A stretch of DNA of 64,000 nucleotides, from positions 1 through 64,000 of the forward strand of contig NZ_JYOA01000017.1 in NCBI RefSeq assembly GCF_000955805.1. The letters run 5' to 3'. The stretch comes from Pseudomonas sp. 21 (GTDB lineage: Bacteria; Pseudomonadota; Gammaproteobacteria; Pseudomonadales; Pseudomonadaceae). The position numbers and the translations under genes are program-made. Below, piece by piece: positions 32,681 through 41,940 of the stretch (position 1 is the first letter of the stretch; each line of letters opens with the position of its first letter). Under the pieces are notes generated by a model. It searched no databases and was not told where the DNA came from. It saw only the letters and a list, made by a program, of their open reading frames with translations.

Positions 32681-33763
32681 ATGGTTTCGATGAAGGACGT
32701 GGCATTGGCCGCCGGGGTTTCCCAGCCGGCTGTTTCCTATGCCTACAACAAGCCCGGCAAGCTGTCGGCGGCGCAGCGCGAGCACATCCTCGCGGTGGCG
32801 GAGCAGCTCGGCTATCCGGGACCCAACATCATGGGGCGCAGTCTGCGCTCGGGTAAGGTCGGCGCCATTGGCCTGATGGTGATGGACAAGTTGTCCTACG
32901 CCTTCGCTGATCCCTCGATGATCGCCCTGCTGCGCGGCATCGGCGAGATCGGCGAACTGTCCAACGTCGCCCTGACGCTGTTCCCGCTGAACAACCAGCG
33001 CATCCGCAAGGAAGACGGCAAGCCCGGCAACACCAGCCTGGCGGTGCGTGGCCTGGTGGATGGCCTGATCATCCCGACCATGCCCGACGACCACCCGATG
33101 GTGCGGGCGGTGATCCAGCAGCGCATTCCCTACGTGGTGGTGGACTCGCCGATGATCGACGGCGCCCATTACGTCGGCATCGACGACCGCGGCGCCGCCC
33201 GGCAGCAGATGCGCCACTTGCTGGAGCTGGGACACCGGCGGATCGGCGTCATCGTCGATCGCCTCAACCCCGACAACCACCGTGGCGAGGTGGACTTCAA
33301 GCGCTTCAAGTCGTCCACCGAGATGATCGTGCGCGAGCGGCTCACCGGCTATATCGAGGAAGCCGAGGAAGCGGGCCTGGCGTTCAGCGATCTTCATGTC
33401 TTCGAGGCCGGCGGCTTCGACTCGACGGTGGGCCAGGCGGCCGCCACCAGCCTGCTCAACCAGTACGCTCCCACCGCCATCGTGGCCTGCTCGGATGTCA
33501 TGGCGCTCGCCTCTATCGGTGCCGCGCAGGCCTTGCAGATGAAGGTGCCGGACGATCTGTCGGTGATCGGATTCGACGATATCGCCGAGGCCGGCAATGC
33601 CGGCCTGACCACCATCCGCCAGCCGTTGGTGGAAAAAGGTGTCTACGCCGCGCGCTTCCTGGTGGACATTCTCAACACACCGCCCGCCGAGGGCGACGAG
33701 CCCAAGCGCAAGATCTTCCAGACCCAGCTGGTGGTACGCACTTCCACCCGCAAGCTCGACTAG
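32681..33763 (+). CDS. LacI-family transcriptional regulator (copy 2)
   Basis: The 360-aa protein has the same helix-turn-helix (MKDVALAAGVSQPAVSYAY) and very similar hinge and sensor domain (RSLRSGKVGAIGLMVMDKLSYAF) as the LacI gene at 17291. It is divergent from the GH3-like gene and convergent with the MFS gene. The ATG at 32681 gives the same N-terminal length as its paralogue; GTG at 32675 or ATG at 32690 are alternatives. No TTATWCGTATAA operator is seen in its own upstream region. Confidence 0.9.
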   Translation: MVSMKDVALAAGVSQPAVSYAYNKPGKLSAAQREHILAVAEQLGYPGPNIMGRSLRSGKVGAIGLMVMDKLSYAFADPSMIALLRGIGEIGELSNVALTLFPLNNQRIRKEDGKPGNTSLAVRGLVDGLIIPTMPDDHPMVRAVIQQRIPYVVVDSPMIDGAHYVGIDDRGAARQQMRHLLELGHRRIGVIVDRLNPDNHRGEVDFKRFKSSTEMIVRERLTGYIEEAEEAGLAFSDLHVFEAGGFDSTVGQAAATSLLNQYAPTAIVACSDVMALASIGAAQALQMKVPDDLSVIGFDDIAEAGNAGLTTIRQPLVEKGVYAARFLVDILNTPPAEGDEPKRKIFQTQLVVRTSTRKLD

Positions 33764-33769
33764 CCACCG

Positions 33770-35035
33770 CTAGTGCGCAGGCAGTGAGGTTGACGCCCCG
33801 CTGCCTGCCGGCGATGACACGTGGGCGCGCATCAGGAGCGGGCTGAAGATCGCCAGCAGGCCGAGCAGGATCAGCGGTGCATAGAGCAGGTAGCTCAGCC
33901 CGAAATAGTTGACCACCGCAGCGATGCCCGCCGGCCCCACCAGCATCCCCGAGTAGCCGATGCCGTTGACGATGCCGATGTTGCGACCGGCATGAGCCGG
34001 GTCCTTGCGCCCCGCGCTGGAGAGCATCAGCGGGGCGATGCAGGCCAGCCCCAGGCCATAGAGGCCGAAACCGACCAACCCCGCCAGCGGCGTGCCGCCG
34101 ATGATGGTCACGAGCAGACCGGCCACCGCCACCAGGCCGCTGCAGAAAACCATCTGCGCCGCGCCGATACGCTCGGCGATGCGGTCGCCGACGACCCGGC
34201 TGAAGCACTGCGCACCGATGAACACCGTGATCGCCAGGCCGGCCTCGGAGGCGCTTGTGCCGAGCTGGCGGCGTACGTATTCCTGGCCCCAGTCCGAGAC
34301 CGCGCCTTCGCCGATGATGCTGCCCAGCAGCAGGATGCCGAAGCCGACCATGATCAGGATGATCTGCCAGTTCCGTACGGAGCTGGCCGGGCCCGCCGCA
34401 TCACTGGCGGCAACGGCCATGTCCTGGGCCGGCGCCTCGCCCTTGTCGAGCAGGAAGTGCCCGGTGACCAGGCCGATCAGCAGCATCGCCAGGCCAAGCA
34501 CGGTGAACGGCACCGCGGCGCTGCTGGTGTAGTGACTGGCGAAGTAGCTGCCGACTATGCCGATCAGGAAGCCACCGAAGGAATAGAAGGCGTGGAAGGC
34601 CGACATGATCGGCCGCTGGTAGAAGCGCTCGACCTGCACCCCGTGTGAGTTCAGCGCGGTATCGATGGCACCGCGGAACAACCCGAGCACGCCACCAAAG
34701 GTGACAGCGAACCAGAAGTGGCTGATGTAGCCCATGGGGATGATCGACAGCGGATAGGCAATGGCGGTGGCGTAGATGACCTTGCGCGCGCCGAACGCAT
34801 CGACGAAGCGCCCCACGGCGATGCAGCCGATGGCGGCGCCGACGCCGATGCTCAGCGCGATCATTCCGAAGTCCACATCGCCGAGGCTGCCCGACAGGCC
34901 CATCTGTTCGCGGAAGGCCGTCACGCCGGTGGACCAGATGTACATCATGGCGCCGATCATCATGAAGCCCGCGAAGGTGGCGATGCGCGCCCGGCGAATG
35001 CGTGGAGTGACCAGGTTGTTGTTTCTCTTGTTCAT
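33770..35035 (-). CDS. MFS transporter (sugar-type, YbjJ-like)
   Basis: This 421-aa protein has 12 predicted membrane spans. Family marks include LGLFRGAIDTALNSHGVQVERFYQRPIMSAFHAFYSFGG and GEGAVSDWGQEYVRR. It probably imports or exports a sugar or its oxidation product. The start at 35035 (MNKRNNN) lacks a clear ribosome-binding site, but it directly precedes the first span. It lies 130 bases downstream of the Gfo/Idh gene on the same strand, so the two may be co-transcribed. Confidence 0.88.
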   Translation of the reverse strand: MNKRNNNLVTPRIRRARIATFAGFMMIGAMMYIWSTGVTAFREQMGLSGSLGDVDFGMIALSIGVGAAIGCIAVGRFVDAFGARKVIYATAIAYPLSIIPMGYISHFWFAVTFGGVLGLFRGAIDTALNSHGVQVERFYQRPIMSAFHAFYSFGGFLIGIVGSYFASHYTSSAAVPFTVLGLAMLLIGLVTGHFLLDKGEAPAQDMAVAASDAAGPASSVRNWQIILIMVGFGILLLGSIIGEGAVSDWGQEYVRRQLGTSASEAGLAITVFIGAQCFSRVVGDRIAERIGAAQMVFCSGLVAVAGLLVTIIGGTPLAGLVGFGLYGLGLACIAPLMLSSAGRKDPAHAGRNIGIVNGIGYSGMLVGPAGIAAVVNYFGLSYLLYAPLILLGLLAIFSPLLMRAHVSSPAGSGASTSLPAH

Positions 35036-35165
35036 CTTGTTTTCAACAATTCCGTAGCACAGCTGAAGACTAGTTGGCCCGCAGGCCACAAGCCGTTGGT
35101 TGGTAGCTGCGGACTCGCTCCTCGGTCCTGCAGGCACTCATCTTTCTAAAAAACTGACCTTCCCT

Positions 35166-36344
35166 TCACTCCGATTCGGCGCTGGGCAGCTCCACCCACG
35201 AGCGCTCCCGGCTCGATTGCAGGCAGGCATGGCAGAACTGCACGCCTCTCACTCCCTCGACAAGCCCCGGAAACAGTGCACTTCCGATGCCAGGTTGCTG
35301 ATCGTCCGTCGCCATGGCATCGGCGAAATCCGCGTAGAGCACCGCCAGCGCTTCCAGATAGCCCTCGCTGCAGCCGGCAGGAAGGCTGCAGCTGGCGCGG
35401 GCATGGGGGAAATTATCCGCCTGGCCGCGCCGGTAGATCCGTTCGGCCTCGTCCACCGGCCTGACATGCAGCGTCTCCGGCACTTCCTGGCGCCACTCCA
35501 GCGACGCCTTGCTGCCGACCACCTTCAGGCTCAGCCCGTTGCGGTGGCCGGGCGCGGCGAAGCTCAGCCACATCAGGCCGTCGGCGCCGCCGTCGAACTC
35601 AAGCTGGGCGACGCAGTGGTCGTCCATCGGCCAGCCCGGGACCTTCGTCGAAAGATTCGCGTTGAGCCTGCGGCAGCGCTGGCCAGTGACGAATTCCATA
35701 AGACTCAGGGCATGGGTACCGACGTCGCCGACCACACTGGTCGCCCCCGCCTTGGCCATGTCGCCGCGCCAGGCCAGGCTGTCGCTCAGCCCCTCGGTGC
35801 CCTGGCAAAGCCACTCCAGCAGGTACTCGGCCTGCACGAAACGGATATCTCCCAGCTCGCCGGCACGGATGCGGCTGCGCGCCTCACGGACCATGGGATA
35901 GCCCAGGTAGGTGTAGGTGACGCCGAAGAAGGTCGGTTGCCGGCGAACCAGTTCCAGTAGTTGGTCAGCCTCGTCCAGGCGATTGACCAGGGGCTTGTCG
36001 CAGATCACCGGGATACCTGCGGCGAGAAACGCCTGGCAGGCCTCGAAGTGCAGGTGATTGGGCGTCACCACCACGACCACGTCAATCGCATCCCGACGGC
36101 CGCGCTCGGCATCCGCCATGGCCTGTACCGAGGGGTATATGCGCTCGACGTCGATGCCCAGCGCCCTGCCCGCTTCCTGCGATTTCGCCGGCGACGAGGA
36201 GAACACACCGGCTACCAGATCGAAGCGGTTGCACAGGCGCATGGCGGCCCGGTGGTAGCTGGCGAAATAGGCGCCTTCGCCACCGCCGATCATGCCGGCG
36301 CGCAAACGCGGCTTCGCCGGTATGTCGGTTGTCAGGCTGGGCAT
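35166..36344 (-). CDS. Gfo/Idh/MocA-family oxidoreductase
   Basis: The 392-aa NAD(P)-dependent enzyme has an N-terminal Rossmann fold (RAGMIGGGEGAYFASYHRAAM), the ICDKPL motif (Lys of the catalytic region, about residue 120) and GDVGTHALSLMEF carrying the His of the active site. Members oxidise glucose-like sugars, inositols or glycosides. GGAG precedes the ATG at 36344. Its location beside the LacI/GH3/MFS genes suggests a third oxidation step or an alternative substrate entry for the same pathway. Confidence 0.9.
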   Translation of the reverse strand: MPSLTTDIPAKPRLRAGMIGGGEGAYFASYHRAAMRLCNRFDLVAGVFSSSPAKSQEAGRALGIDVERIYPSVQAMADAERGRRDAIDVVVVVTPNHLHFEACQAFLAAGIPVICDKPLVNRLDEADQLLELVRRQPTFFGVTYTYLGYPMVREARSRIRAGELGDIRFVQAEYLLEWLCQGTEGLSDSLAWRGDMAKAGATSVVGDVGTHALSLMEFVTGQRCRRLNANLSTKVPGWPMDDHCVAQLEFDGGADGLMWLSFAAPGHRNGLSLKVVGSKASLEWRQEVPETLHVRPVDEAERIYRRGQADNFPHARASCSLPAGCSEGYLEALAVLYADFADAMATDDQQPGIGSALFPGLVEGVRGVQFCHACLQSSRERSWVELPSAESE

Positions 36345-36416
36345 GGCTGGATCTCCAGGCTGGGTGGTGGAATGCTGCGCAAAACCGCGGAGCGCCGAAG
36401 CGCCCCGCGGGTAGCG

Positions 36417-36457
36417 TGAGCCGGCGCAGGCCCCAGCCCCGGAACACCCCGGCTCAC
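36417..36457 (-). terminator. Inverted repeat after the HisD-like gene
   Basis: Perfect 9-bp arms GTGAGCCGG and CCGGCTCAC are separated by 23 bases, 48 bases beyond the HisD-like stop on the minus strand. No T-tract follows, so it may be a weak terminator or a processing hairpin. Confidence 0.4.
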
Positions 36458-36504
36458 ACGTACTCTTCGCACGTTCACTTGCAGCGTTATTGTGGCGGCA
36501 GGGC

Positions 36505-37812
36505 TCAGAGCGCCGGCTCGCCGAAGGGCACATCCTTGTGGCCGTAGCGGCGCACGCGCAGGTTGGCCTGTTCGGCGTGGCCGACGAAGCCTTCCATCAG
36601 GCACAGGCGCGAGCAGTATTCGCCGATCAGCGCCGAGGCCTCGTCGGTCAGCACGCGCTGGTAGGTACAGGTCTTGATGTACTTGCCGACCCAAAGCCCG
36701 CCGGTGTAGCGCGCGGCCTTGTTGGTCGGCAGCGTGTGGTTAGTGCCGATCACCTTGTCGCCATAGGAGACATTGGTGCGCGGACCGACGAACAGCGCGC
36801 CATAGTTGCTCAGGTTCTTCACGAAGAAGTCGTCGTCGCGGGTCATGATCTGTACGTGCTCCGAGGCGTATTCATCGGAGTAGCGCACCATCTCCTCGAA
36901 GGATTCGCAGAGGATGATCTCGCCGAAGTTTTCCCAGGCTTCGCCGGCGATGGCCGCGGTGGGCAGCAGCTCCAGCAGGCGGGCGATTTCCTTCAGCGTG
37001 TCCTCGGCCAGCGCGCGCGAGGTGGTCAGCATCACCGCTGGGGAATCCTTGCCGTGCTCGGCCTGGCCCAGCAGGTCGGTGGCGCAGAGTTCGCCGTCGA
37101 CGCTATCGTCGGTGATCAGCAGGGTTTCGGTGGGGCCAGCGAACAGGTCGATGCCGACGCGGCCGAACAGCTGGCGCTTGGCTTCGGCAACATAGGCGTT
37201 ACCGGGACCGACGATGATATCCACCGGGTCGATGCTGTCGGTGCCGATCGCCATAGCTGCCACCGCCTGGATGCCGCCCAGGCAGTAGATAGCGTCCGCG
37301 CCAGCCAGGTGCTGGGCAGCGACGATGTAGGGCGCAGGCTGGCCCTGGAACGGTGGCGCCGCGGTGACGATGTTGCGCACGCCGGCGGACTTGGCGGTGA
37401 CGATGGACATGTGCGCCGAGGCCAGCAACGGGTACTTGCCGCCGGGCACGTAGCAGCCGGCAGCGTTGACCGGGATATGCTTGTGGCCGAGCACCACGCC
37501 CGGAATGGTCTCGATCTCGCAGTCGAGCATCGATGCGCGCTGGGCGTCGGCGAAGCGGCGCACCTGGGCCTGGGCGAAGAGGATGTCGTCGCGCTCGCGG
37601 TCGGTCAGCCTGGCCATGCACTGTTCGATCTCGTGCTCGCTCAGGCGGTAGTCGCTGCGGTCCCAGCCATCGAACTTCACCGACAGCTCACGCACCGCCG
37701 CATCGCCGCGCTTCTCGATGTCCAGCAGGATGTTCGATACGTCTGCCTTCAGCTTGTCGTTGGCGGCGGCCTGTTGCCCGGTCGGCTTCGCCTTCTTGAT
37801 CCACTCAGCCAT
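36505..37812 (-). CDS. HisD-family NAD-dependent dehydrogenase (non-biosynthetic)
   Basis: The 435-aa protein keeps the HisD active site: [17 protein letters not shown], zinc ligands in GQAEHG (about residue 247), the Glu-His base pair in SEHVQ (about 318), GTNHTLPT and the C-terminal [13 protein letters not shown]. The segment [22 protein letters not shown] differs from histidine-pathway HisD and resembles catabolic relatives such as sulfopropanediol 3-dehydrogenase (HpsN). It oxidises an alcohol to an acid in two NAD-dependent steps. There are no his genes nearby; an amino-acid permease and MFS share its putative regulatory site. AGGTGA precedes the ATG. Confidence 0.85.
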   Translation of the reverse strand: MAEWIKKAKPTGQQAAANDKLKADVSNILLDIEKRGDAAVRELSVKFDGWDRSDYRLSEHEIEQCMARLTDRERDDILFAQAQVRRFADAQRASMLDCEIETIPGVVLGHKHIPVNAAGCYVPGGKYPLLASAHMSIVTAKSAGVRNIVTAAPPFQGQPAPYIVAAQHLAGADAIYCLGGIQAVAAMAIGTDSIDPVDIIVGPGNAYVAEAKRQLFGRVGIDLFAGPTETLLITDDSVDGELCATDLLGQAEHGKDSPAVMLTTSRALAEDTLKEIARLLELLPTAAIAGEAWENFGEIILCESFEEMVRYSDEYASEHVQIMTRDDDFFVKNLSNYGALFVGPRTNVSYGDKVIGTNHTLPTNKAARYTGGLWVGKYIKTCTYQRVLTDEASALIGEYCSRLCLMEGFVGHAEQANLRVRRYGHKDVPFGEPAL

Positions 37813-38073
37813 CACATTCACCTTTTCTTGTTGGCGCAGCCTGGCCCTGGCGCGAAGCCAGAAAGCACCATCTGCGATCTGCCTGATCGAGGAGGCTGCA
37901 GCCTGGCTGGCGGCAGCCACTGGATGCGCACGCTCAGCCGTCCTGCCGGGCGCCCGGCCCTGCTGGCGTGGTGCGGGGCGAAAGGCGTCGGTTGAGGCAA
38001 CGGTCGGGCTGCGTCATCGGCAGGGCGAGAATCCCGCCCTGTGGGAGAAAAGTACGATGAGGGCGTGCGTCTC

Positions 38074-38105
38074 TCAATTTCTCAAATGTGCTTAACTTGA
38101 CGCAC
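38074..38105 (-). promoter_or_regulatory. Conserved 32-bp regulatory site upstream of the HisD-like gene
   Basis: CTCAATTTCTCA, a 12-base spacer, then TTGACGCA. The same two half sites with the same spacing occur at 40304 and 41941. A second TTGACGCA follows 10 bases later in tandem. The site is 262 bases upstream of the HisD-like start, in a 335-base spacer that has no other feature I can support. Confidence 0.65.
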
Positions 38106-38147
38106 CTTGACGCACTCTGTGAAATACATGCGAATGGCTAGCCGAGG

Positions 38148-38954
38148 TCACGCCGAATCGATGGAGGTGTTCCCGGAGTTCAGGTAGATCAGCACCTCGC
38201 GGGGGATCGAGGGATCGCTGGGCGCCAGCACGGTGGCGCGCTGCATGTGCTCCTTCCTGATCAGCCCCTTGGCGACGAAGCACATGGCGACCTTCGCTGC
38301 CACCGGCTGGCGCATCATGGTCGCGGCGATGCCGCTGGTGACGCCGAAGATGTACTTGCGCGAACTGCGACTCACCGCGGCCAGGTTGCTGAAGGTCATC
38401 TCGTTCTTCTGGATGGTCTCGAAATCCACCGAGAAGATTCGCCCCGCCAGCAGGAAGCTCAGGCCATGGTACTTGAAGCGGTAATCCACCTTGCCGGTGC
38501 CATCCAGGCTGGGGAAGCGCTCCACGTAGTAGTGCATGAGCACGCCGTCGCGCTCGTAGAGGCAGAAGATTGAACGCAGGATCTGCCCCGGATAGATCGA
38601 CGAATAGTGGTAGCGCTCGTAGATGCCGGCGAACTCTGCGCCGCCACCCGCGCGCAGCATCTCGCCGATGAACAGCTGCATGGCGGGGGACTGCACCAGG
38701 CTGCGGAACAGGTGGAAATGCCCGCCATCCATCATCGAGCGGAAATCGTTCGGCGCGCTGAACAGCACCTCCTCGTTGAGCCCGAAGAAGCTGGCGATGG
38801 CTCGCAGGTTGGCCCTGGAAGGTGCGTGGGTGCCGGCCAGGTACTTGTTGAACTGCTGGCGGTTGATGCCGATCCGCCGACACATGTCGGTGACCGTGCC
38901 TGCCCTCTCGCTGAGGATGCGGAGGTTCTCTGGGAGGAATTCCTGCTTGTCCAT
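38148..38954 (-). CDS. XRE-type helix-turn-helix regulator with sensor-like C-terminus
   Basis: The 268-aa protein has an N-terminal Cro/CI-type helix-turn-helix (LRILSERAGTVTDMCRRIGINRQQFNKYLAGTHAPSRANLRAIASFFG, residues 11-58). A C-terminal domain of about 200 residues with no motif I recognise may bind a ligand. It lies 89 bases downstream of the MFS gene, probably in one transcript, and is the best candidate to bind the 32-bp sites upstream of the MFS, permease and HisD-like genes. Confidence 0.82.
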   Translation of the reverse strand: MDKQEFLPENLRILSERAGTVTDMCRRIGINRQQFNKYLAGTHAPSRANLRAIASFFGLNEEVLFSAPNDFRSMMDGGHFHLFRSLVQSPAMQLFIGEMLRAGGGAEFAGIYERYHYSSIYPGQILRSIFCLYERDGVLMHYYVERFPSLDGTGKVDYRFKYHGLSFLLAGRIFSVDFETIQKNEMTFSNLAAVSRSSRKYIFGVTSGIAATMMRQPVAAKVAMCFVAKGLIRKEHMQRATVLAPSDPSIPREVLIYLNSGNTSIDSA

Positions 38955-39043
38955 TGGCGGCGCCTATCGCGGCGCCGTCCGACAGTGGCCGGCGCAGTAT
39001 GTCTCAGTCTAGTGCGTCATCTTGAGCGATGGAACCGCCGGCC

Positions 39044-40198
39044 TCAGACTGCGCGCTTGCGGGTCATCCAGGGCGCGCAGGCGACCACGATCAGCAGCAA
39101 CCCGGCGCTGCCTGCCAGCGCCAGGCTCAGGCTCGCCAAGTGGGCAACGCCGCCGATCAGCGCCGGCCCCAGCAGAATCCCCAGATAGCCAATGCCGGTC
39201 ATAGCGGCGATCGCCATGCCCACCGACATGCGCCGCTGGCGGCCGGCCAGGGTGCAGAACACCGGCACCATGTTGGAAATCCCCGCCCCCACCAGCACGA
39301 AGCCCAACAGGGCGAAGTACCAGTGTGGCAACAATACCGCGAGGGCCATTCCGGTGATGGCCAGCAGGCTGCCGGCGACCAGCACGGCGCGTTCCCCCAG
39401 GCGATTGACAATGCGATCCCCGCACAGCCGCCCCGCCGCCATGGTCAGCGAGAAAAAGGCGTAGCCCAGGCCGGCCTGGGCCTTGTCGACGTCCCTGGCG
39501 GTGGCGAGGAACACCGCGCTCCAGTCCAGCAGCGCGCCCTCCACCAGGAAGGCGATGAAGCACAGCCCACCGAGCAGCAGGACCTCTGCGGAAGGCCGGA
39601 TGAACGGCGAACTCGCGCCGCCCTCGCCGTAGGGCAGCAACGCATTGCCATAGATCACCAGTACCAGCGCGCCGGCCACCAGCAGCCCGCAAACAGCCTG
39701 CAGCGGCGAGGCGCCCAGCCACAGCAGCGCGCTGAGGCTGGCGGCGCTGAGAATGCAGCCCAGGCTGAACAGCCCGTGGAAGCCGGACATCATCGAACGC
39801 CCGCAGGCTCGTTCGACTATCACGCCCTGGATGTTCATGGTGACGTCGGCGGTACCGACCGCAGCGCCGAACAGCAGCAGGAACGCCACCAGCGCCGGGA
39901 AGGACGAGGCCGAGGCGAGAAACGCCAGGCTCAGCGCCACCGCGCTGGCGGCCAGGAAGATCGTGCGCCGGCAGCCGATTCGCGACACCACCCAACCGGC
40001 CAGCGGCATCATCACCATCGAGCCGCAGCCCAGGCAGAGCAGCAGCAGGCCGAGCTGGGCATCCTCGATACCGGCGCGCTCGCGGGCATAGGGCACCAGC
40101 GGCGCCCAGGCCCCCATGGCGGCACCGGAAAGCAGGAAGGTCAGGCGGCAGGCCGCGAGGTTGCGGGCGGAGATGGTGGAGGAATCGACGCTGGACAT
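39044..40198 (-). CDS. MFS transporter (YbjJ-like), second copy
   Basis: The 384-aa protein has 12 predicted spans and resembles the MFS carrier at 33770 (TADVTMNIQGVIVERACGRSMMSGFHGLFSLGC compares with the equivalent loop there). The conserved site at 40304 lies 106 bases upstream, and the XRE regulator follows. It could export an overflow product or take up the HisD-like substrate. Confidence 0.88.
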   Translation of the reverse strand: MSSVDSSTISARNLAACRLTFLLSGAAMGAWAPLVPYARERAGIEDAQLGLLLLCLGCGSMVMMPLAGWVVSRIGCRRTIFLAASAVALSLAFLASASSFPALVAFLLLFGAAVGTADVTMNIQGVIVERACGRSMMSGFHGLFSLGCILSAASLSALLWLGASPLQAVCGLLVAGALVLVIYGNALLPYGEGGASSPFIRPSAEVLLLGGLCFIAFLVEGALLDWSAVFLATARDVDKAQAGLGYAFFSLTMAAGRLCGDRIVNRLGERAVLVAGSLLAITGMALAVLLPHWYFALLGFVLVGAGISNMVPVFCTLAGRQRRMSVGMAIAAMTGIGYLGILLGPALIGGVAHLASLSLALAGSAGLLLIVVACAPWMTRKRAV

Positions 40199-40303
40199 GG
40201 AGAACTCTGGCAGGCGGTGCGAAGGGCCGTCAGAACGACCTGGAGCGAAGTGAGCGGCAGCTGGCCGCGAGCTCCCGCCAAGTTAATTGACGCAGGCCCT
40301 GCG

Positions 40304-40335
40304 CTCAATTTCGCAACGCCTGCTCCACCGACGCA
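40304..40335 (-). promoter_or_regulatory. Conserved 32-bp regulatory site upstream of the MFS gene
   Basis: CTCAATTTCGCA, 12 bases, then CCGACGCA. It differs from the copies at 38074 and 41941 by one base in the left half and two in the right. A neighbouring AATTGACGCAGG / CCTGCGCTCAATT inverted repeat (40285-40310) overlaps its left half. Confidence 0.65.
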
Positions 40336-40345
40336 GACAGACGCA

Positions 40346-40375
40346 CAGGGCCGGCGCCTGGCAGCGCCGGCCCTG
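40346..40375 (-). terminator. Strong hairpin after the amino-acid permease gene
   Basis: A perfect 12-bp GC-rich stem (CAGGGCCGGCGC / GCGCCGGCCCTG) with a 6-base loop starts 5 bases after the permease stop. It lacks a T-tract. It also separates the permease transcript from the MFS promoter region. Confidence 0.6.
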
Positions 40376-40380
40376 CCGAC

Positions 40381-41802
40381 TCAGGCAGGCGACCTCAGTT
40401 CAGCCGCGCTCCCGGCCTGGCTGCGGTCGCGATACTGCAACCAGCAGCCGACTACGATCAGCCCTCCGGTGAGGATCGAGGAAACCAGCAGCTCCATCTG
40501 GTGCCCCGGCACCACTGCCATTAGCCCGAGGAAGGCGACGATCAGAGCAATGGTCAGGTACGACAGCGCCGGAAACAGCGGGAACTTCACCCGCAGCTGC
40601 TCGCCTCGGGTAATGGCGCGCTTGCGCAGCACCACCTGGCTGACGGCGATCACCAGGTACATCACCAGGGCGATGGTGCCGATAGTGGCGATCAGCGGCA
40701 CCAGCACGCTCTGTGGCAAGGTGTAGTTGGCCACCAGCAGCACCAGAGCCCCGGCGCTGGCGAACAGCACCGAAACCCGCGGCACGCCCTGCTGCGTGGT
40801 GTGCGCCCAGGAGCGTGGCGCATCGCGGCGGGTAGCCAGCGAGTAACCCATGCGCGAGGCGGTGAAGATCGCCGAGTTCAGCGTGCTGGCCACGCCGACC
40901 AGGATGACCGCTTGCACGATAGTGGCGGCGCCCGGCACGTTCATCGCTTCCAGCGCGGACTGGAAGGAGCCGTTGGCCAACGCCGGGGAGTTCCAGGCGA
41001 CCAGGCTGACGATCACGAAAATCGAGCCGAAGTAGAAAATCAGCATCCGCCAGACCACCGAACGGATCGCCTTGTGGATGTTGCGCCGCGGGTCCTCCGA
41101 CTCGGCGGCAGCGATGGTCACGATCTCCATCCCGGTGAAGCTGAACAGCGCTAGCACCAGCGCCGAAGCCATGCCCGGCAGCCCGGTCGGGGCGAACCCG
41201 CCATCGGCCCACAGGTGTTCCAGGCCTCTCGCGGAACTGCCTGGCAGCAGCCCGGCGATGGCGCTCAAACCGAGGACGATGAACGCCAGGATAGTGACCA
41301 CCTTGATCAGCGAGAACCAGTATTCGAGCGTGCCGAAGTTCTTCACGCTGAGGATGTTGGTGAAGGTCAGTGCGACGATCAGCGCTACGCCGATCAGCAT
41401 CGACGGCAGGCCGAGCCAGCCACCGAGAATGTCCGCCGCGACTATGGCCTCCAGCGGGATCACCAGCACGTAGAACCACCAGTAGAGCCAGCCGATGGAG
41501 AAGCCAGCCCAGCGTCCGAGGGCGTTCTGCGCATAGGTGGAGAAGGACCCCGAGTCGGGATTGGCGGTCGCCAGTTCACCGAGCATCCCCATGACCAGCA
41601 CCACCAGCACCGCCGCGACGCCGAACGACACCAGCACGGCGGGGCCGGCGGCCATGATGGCGCTGGCGGAACCGACGAAGAACCCCGCGCCAATCACGCC
41701 GCCGATGGAAATCATGGTGATCTGCCGGCTGCTGAGCCCTTTCGACAGGCTATTCCTGGGGATGGCTCCGCCGGCTCCGGCATTCTTGTTGTTATCGTGC
41801 AT
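40381..41802 (-). CDS. APC-family amino-acid permease (GabP/ProY-like)
   Basis: The 473-aa inner-membrane protein has 12 predicted spans. It opens with the amino-acid transporter signature KGLSSRQITMISIGGVIGAGFFVGSA, then FSFTGMEIVTIAAAESEDPRR, typical of GABA, proline or aromatic amino-acid importers. GGAG precedes the ATG at 41802. It shares a 32-bp upstream site with the MFS and HisD-like genes, suggesting that the regulon imports an amino-acid-like compound. Confidence 0.92.
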   Translation of the reverse strand: MHDNNKNAGAGGAIPRNSLSKGLSSRQITMISIGGVIGAGFFVGSASAIMAAGPAVLVSFGVAAVLVVLVMGMLGELATANPDSGSFSTYAQNALGRWAGFSIGWLYWWFYVLVIPLEAIVAADILGGWLGLPSMLIGVALIVALTFTNILSVKNFGTLEYWFSLIKVVTILAFIVLGLSAIAGLLPGSSARGLEHLWADGGFAPTGLPGMASALVLALFSFTGMEIVTIAAAESEDPRRNIHKAIRSVVWRMLIFYFGSIFVIVSLVAWNSPALANGSFQSALEAMNVPGAATIVQAVILVGVASTLNSAIFTASRMGYSLATRRDAPRSWAHTTQQGVPRVSVLFASAGALVLLVANYTLPQSVLVPLIATIGTIALVMYLVIAVSQVVLRKRAITRGEQLRVKFPLFPALSYLTIALIVAFLGLMAVVPGHQMELLVSSILTGGLIVVGCWLQYRDRSQAGSAAELRSPA

Positions 41803-41940
41803 GAGCTGAAACTCCAGAGTTGAGTCCACCTCACCCCCTCGCCCGCCGACACCTGCCGGTGCCCGCAGCACACGGTAAGAGTGAGCTGTGCGCCGGACCG
41901 CTGTCCGACGCACCCACGATAAGAACGCGCCCTGGCCGCG

